From Oscillospiraceae bacterium (lineage in GTDB: Bacteria > Bacillota > Clostridia > Oscillospirales > CAG-272): a stretch of 8,126 bases of DNA. Position 1 is the stretch's first letter. Every line of letters begins with the position of its first letter. The stretch covers positions 1 through 8,126 of the forward strand of contig SVTU01000065.1 in assembly GCA_015063655.1 (NCBI GenBank), read 5' to 3'. Shown here piece after piece: positions 6,861 through 8,126 of the stretch. The translations under genes were made by a program, and so were the position numbers. Below the pieces are notes generated by a model, which saw only the letters and a list, made by a program, of their open reading frames with translations, had not been told where the DNA came from and searched no databases.

Positions 6861-6867
6861 CTCCTTT
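6861..6867 (-). promoter_or_regulatory. Distant Shine-Dalgarno sequence before the permease gene
   Basis: AAAGGAG on the minus strand is the best ribosome binding site in the ATPase-permease gap but lies 30 nt before the permease ATG (6828-6830), far beyond the usual 5-10 nt. No in-frame ATG, GTG or TTG occurs between them. A small perfect hairpin, CGGC-CTTT-GCCG, sits in the spacer at about 6845-6856 and would shorten the effective distance, though not to the normal value. Confidence 0.5.
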
Positions 6868-6881
6868 CCTGATATGTGGGA

Positions 6882-7961
6882 TTATTCGTCGTCTCCGAAG
6901 AGGCCCGAAAGCTCGTCCGAGCCGCTCTTCGCCTTTTTGACCATGCTCTTGGCAACCTCCTCCTCAACGCCTGCGGCAGGAGAGGGGCGGCGGGGCTTGT
7001 TGTCCTTGCGCTCATAGCGGCGTTGACCCGAGGTCTGATCCACGATGGTGATGAAGATATCCTCAAGGCTCATGCCGAGCGATTCCAGACCCACAAGCGC
7101 CCATTTCTTTTCTGCGAGGGCGTAGAACAGGGATTTGCGAATGTCGATGCCGACCTCGCTTTCGATCAGATAGGTGTAGGCATCGCCGTCGCGTGCCGCC
7201 AAAAGCTCAGCGTATACGATACCGGGCTTTTGCTTGAGCATGGCGAGGACCTCCTTCTGCGGGCCGCAGATCTTGGCATGGAAGCGGCGGTTGCTCTCTA
7301 CCGCACGGGTGATGTTCTCGGTCAGCTCGTCCGCCACGATCTTACCCTTGTTGATGATCACGATGCGGTCGCATACCGCCTGCACCTCCTGCAAAATGTG
7401 CGTGGAGAGAATGACGGTGTGGTCACGCCCGAGGGTGCGGATGAGGTTTCTGACCTCGATGATCTGCTTGGGATCAAGGCCTACGGTCGGCTCGTCGAAA
7501 ATAATGACCTCGGGACTGCCGATGAGAGCCTGCGCAATGCCCACACGCTGACGGTAGCCCTTGGAGAGATTTTTGATCACACGCTTGTAAACGTCACGGA
7601 TCTTGACAACGTCGCAGATCTCCTCCAGGTGCTTATCACGGTTGAGCTTGCAATGCTTGAGATTGTAATTGAAGATGAGATATTCCTCTACGGTCATATC
7701 CAAGTACAGCGGGGGCTGCTCGGGCAGATAGCCGATATGCTTCTTGGCCTCCATGGGGTTATCCAGCACGTCAAGGCCTGCAATGGACACGCTGCCCGAG
7801 GTGGCGGAAAGATACCCCGTGAGGATATTCATGGTGGTGGATTTGCCTGCACCGTTAGGGCCGAGCAGGCCAACGATCTCACCCTTTTTGACCTCAAAGC
7901 TGACGTCGTCCACGGCACAATTGTTGCCGTAGTTTTTTACCAGATGGTCGATTTTGATCAT
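6882..7961 (-). CDS. ABC transporter ATP-binding protein, GldA-like, with charged C-terminal tail
   Basis: 359-residue ATPase that should power the adjacent permease from the cytoplasmic face. All motor motifs are intact: Walker A GPNGAGKST (34-42), Q-loop LPEQPPLY (79-86, Gln82), signature LSKGYRQ (132-138; this family uses KGYRQ in place of the classic GGQ), Walker B VIIFDEP (152-158), D-loop GLDP (161-164) and switch His in STH (186-188). An accessory domain follows at about 215-308, ending with SLEDIFITIVD, as in GldA/CcmA-type exporters. Residues 311-359 are an extra tail, first basic (RRYERKDNKPRRP), then mixed, ending in the acidic LSGLFGDDE. The ATG at 7961 is preceded by AAAGGAAG about 12 nt upstream. 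It is the first gene of the four-gene operon, which favours an exporter or envelope-remodelling system over an importer, as no binding-protein gene is present. Confidence 0.95.
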   Translation of the reverse strand: MIKIDHLVKNYGNNCAVDDVSFEVKKGEIVGLLGPNGAGKSTTMNILTGYLSATSGSVSIAGLDVLDNPMEAKKHIGYLPEQPPLYLDMTVEEYLIFNYNLKHCKLNRDKHLEEICDVVKIRDVYKRVIKNLSKGYRQRVGIAQALIGSPEVIIFDEPTVGLDPKQIIEVRNLIRTLGRDHTVILSTHILQEVQAVCDRIVIINKGKIVADELTENITRAVESNRRFHAKICGPQKEVLAMLKQKPGIVYAELLAARDGDAYTYLIESEVGIDIRKSLFYALAEKKWALVGLESLGMSLEDIFITIVDQTSGQRRYERKDNKPRRPSPAAGVEEEVAKSMVKKAKSGSDELSGLFGDDE

Positions 7962-7994
7962 GGTGTTGAGTGCTTCCTTTCCGAAAAATTCGCA

Positions 7995-8025
7995 TGTATC
8001 GAAAACGGGTTTGCCAAAAGATACA
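7995..8025 (-). other. Possible weak leader hairpin upstream of the ATPase gene
   Basis: TGTATC and GATACA (7995-8000 and 8020-8025) form a perfect 6-bp inverted repeat around a 19-nt loop inside the predicted untranslated leader of the operon. No U-run follows it and it does not cover the ribosome binding site, so it is neither a terminator nor an obvious translational switch. It may be chance. Confidence 0.2.
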
Positions 8026-8039
8026 AATTATCACTCTAC

Positions 8040-8058
8040 AGTATACCATATAATTATA
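8040..8058 (-). promoter_or_regulatory. Predicted promoter of the ABC / DUF4340 operon
   Basis: On the minus strand TATACT (8040-8045) preceded by TGG (8046-8048) forms an extended -10 element. Just upstream a TATAATTATA palindrome (8049-8058) contains a second possible -10, TATAAT. No good -35 box lies 16-18 bp away; the nearest candidate, within TTCACAATT, is poorly spaced, which fits an extended -10 promoter that depends less on a -35. Transcription would start near 8033, leaving a leader of about 70 nt. Nothing else recognisable lies between here and the end of the window. Confidence 0.6.
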
Positions 8059-8126
8059 AACAAATTGTGAACGTACACGGATTTTGCCCATCGCCCGTAT
8101 GATTTTTTTGTGAAGACTCGTGCGCT

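Noticed and set aside
4473..6872. 799-codon open frame on the plus strand, antisense to the GldG-like and permease genes
   Set aside because: It mirrors the codon bias of the genes on the other strand, spans two real genes and their junction, has a His/Gly/Val/Asp-rich composition without domains, and lacks a promoter or ribosome binding site.
7894..8091. 65-codon minus-strand frame overlapping the ATPase start
   Set aside because: It runs out of frame into the ATPase gene, covers the promoter and leader, and its translation is rich in Arg and aromatic residues without a domain.
6876..8102. 408-codon open frame on the plus strand, antisense to the ATPase gene
   Set aside because: The minus strand encodes an ATPase with every motif intact; the antisense frame also runs through the operon promoter and has no recognisable domain.
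1..8126. CRISPR array, tRNA or rRNA gene, insertion sequence or phage element
   Set aside because: No regular direct repeats, no cloverleaf-like element, no transposase or integrase and no terminal inverted repeats were seen; nearly all of the window is accounted for by six genes and their signals.

Overview
The window looks like a chromosomal segment from a spore-forming Gram-positive anaerobe of class Clostridia (Bacillota), possibly an uncultured gut lineage. This is inferred, not proven. The grounds are a secreted SleB-type cell-wall hydrolase with stalk-type repeats, strong AGGAGG-like ribosome binding sites, sigma-A promoters with extended -10 elements, a short divergent PurC that I recall as typical of Clostridia, and a four-gene ABC cluster ending in a DUF4340 protein. 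There are six protein genes. I see no RNA gene, mobile element or CRISPR array.

Layout: (1) 44-916, minus strand, a secreted cell-wall hydrolase with a perfect 10-bp terminator hairpin at 4-33 and its own promoter at 971-999. (2) 917-1357, a 441-bp divergent intergenic region with the hydrolase promoter at its left end, an A-tract-rich purC promoter region at its right end, and little recognisable between. (3) 1358-2041, plus strand, purC as a single-gene transcription unit. (4) 2042-2172, two back-to-back hairpin terminators separating converging transcription. (5) 7961 down to 2173, minus strand, a four-gene operon: ABC ATPase, ABC-2 permease, GldG-like exporter-associated protein and a large DUF4340 protein, with a promoter around 8040-8048. 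The window ends just upstream of this promoter.

The operon has the architecture of the Bacteroidota gliding genes gldA-gldF-gldG plus a DUF4340 gene, a set found in many non-gliding bacteria, where its substrate is not known to me. The ATPase would energise a six-helix permease. The GldG-like and DUF4340 proteins are membrane-anchored with large domains predicted outside the cell. Reading frames are tightly packed (51-bp gap, 21-bp gap, 4-bp overlap), which implies co-expression and a single complex. This is the part of the window most likely to hold undescribed biology. The most notable observations are a 736-residue DUF4340 protein that seems to be built from repeated beta modules, a charged C-terminal tail on the ATPase, and a distant ribosome binding site before the permease.

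PurC makes SAICAR in purine synthesis. Its leader is only about 30 nt if the predicted promoter is right, too short for a purine riboswitch, but a 28-bp imperfect dyad overlaps the -35 box and is a candidate operator. The three predicted promoters share the core TATGGTAT.
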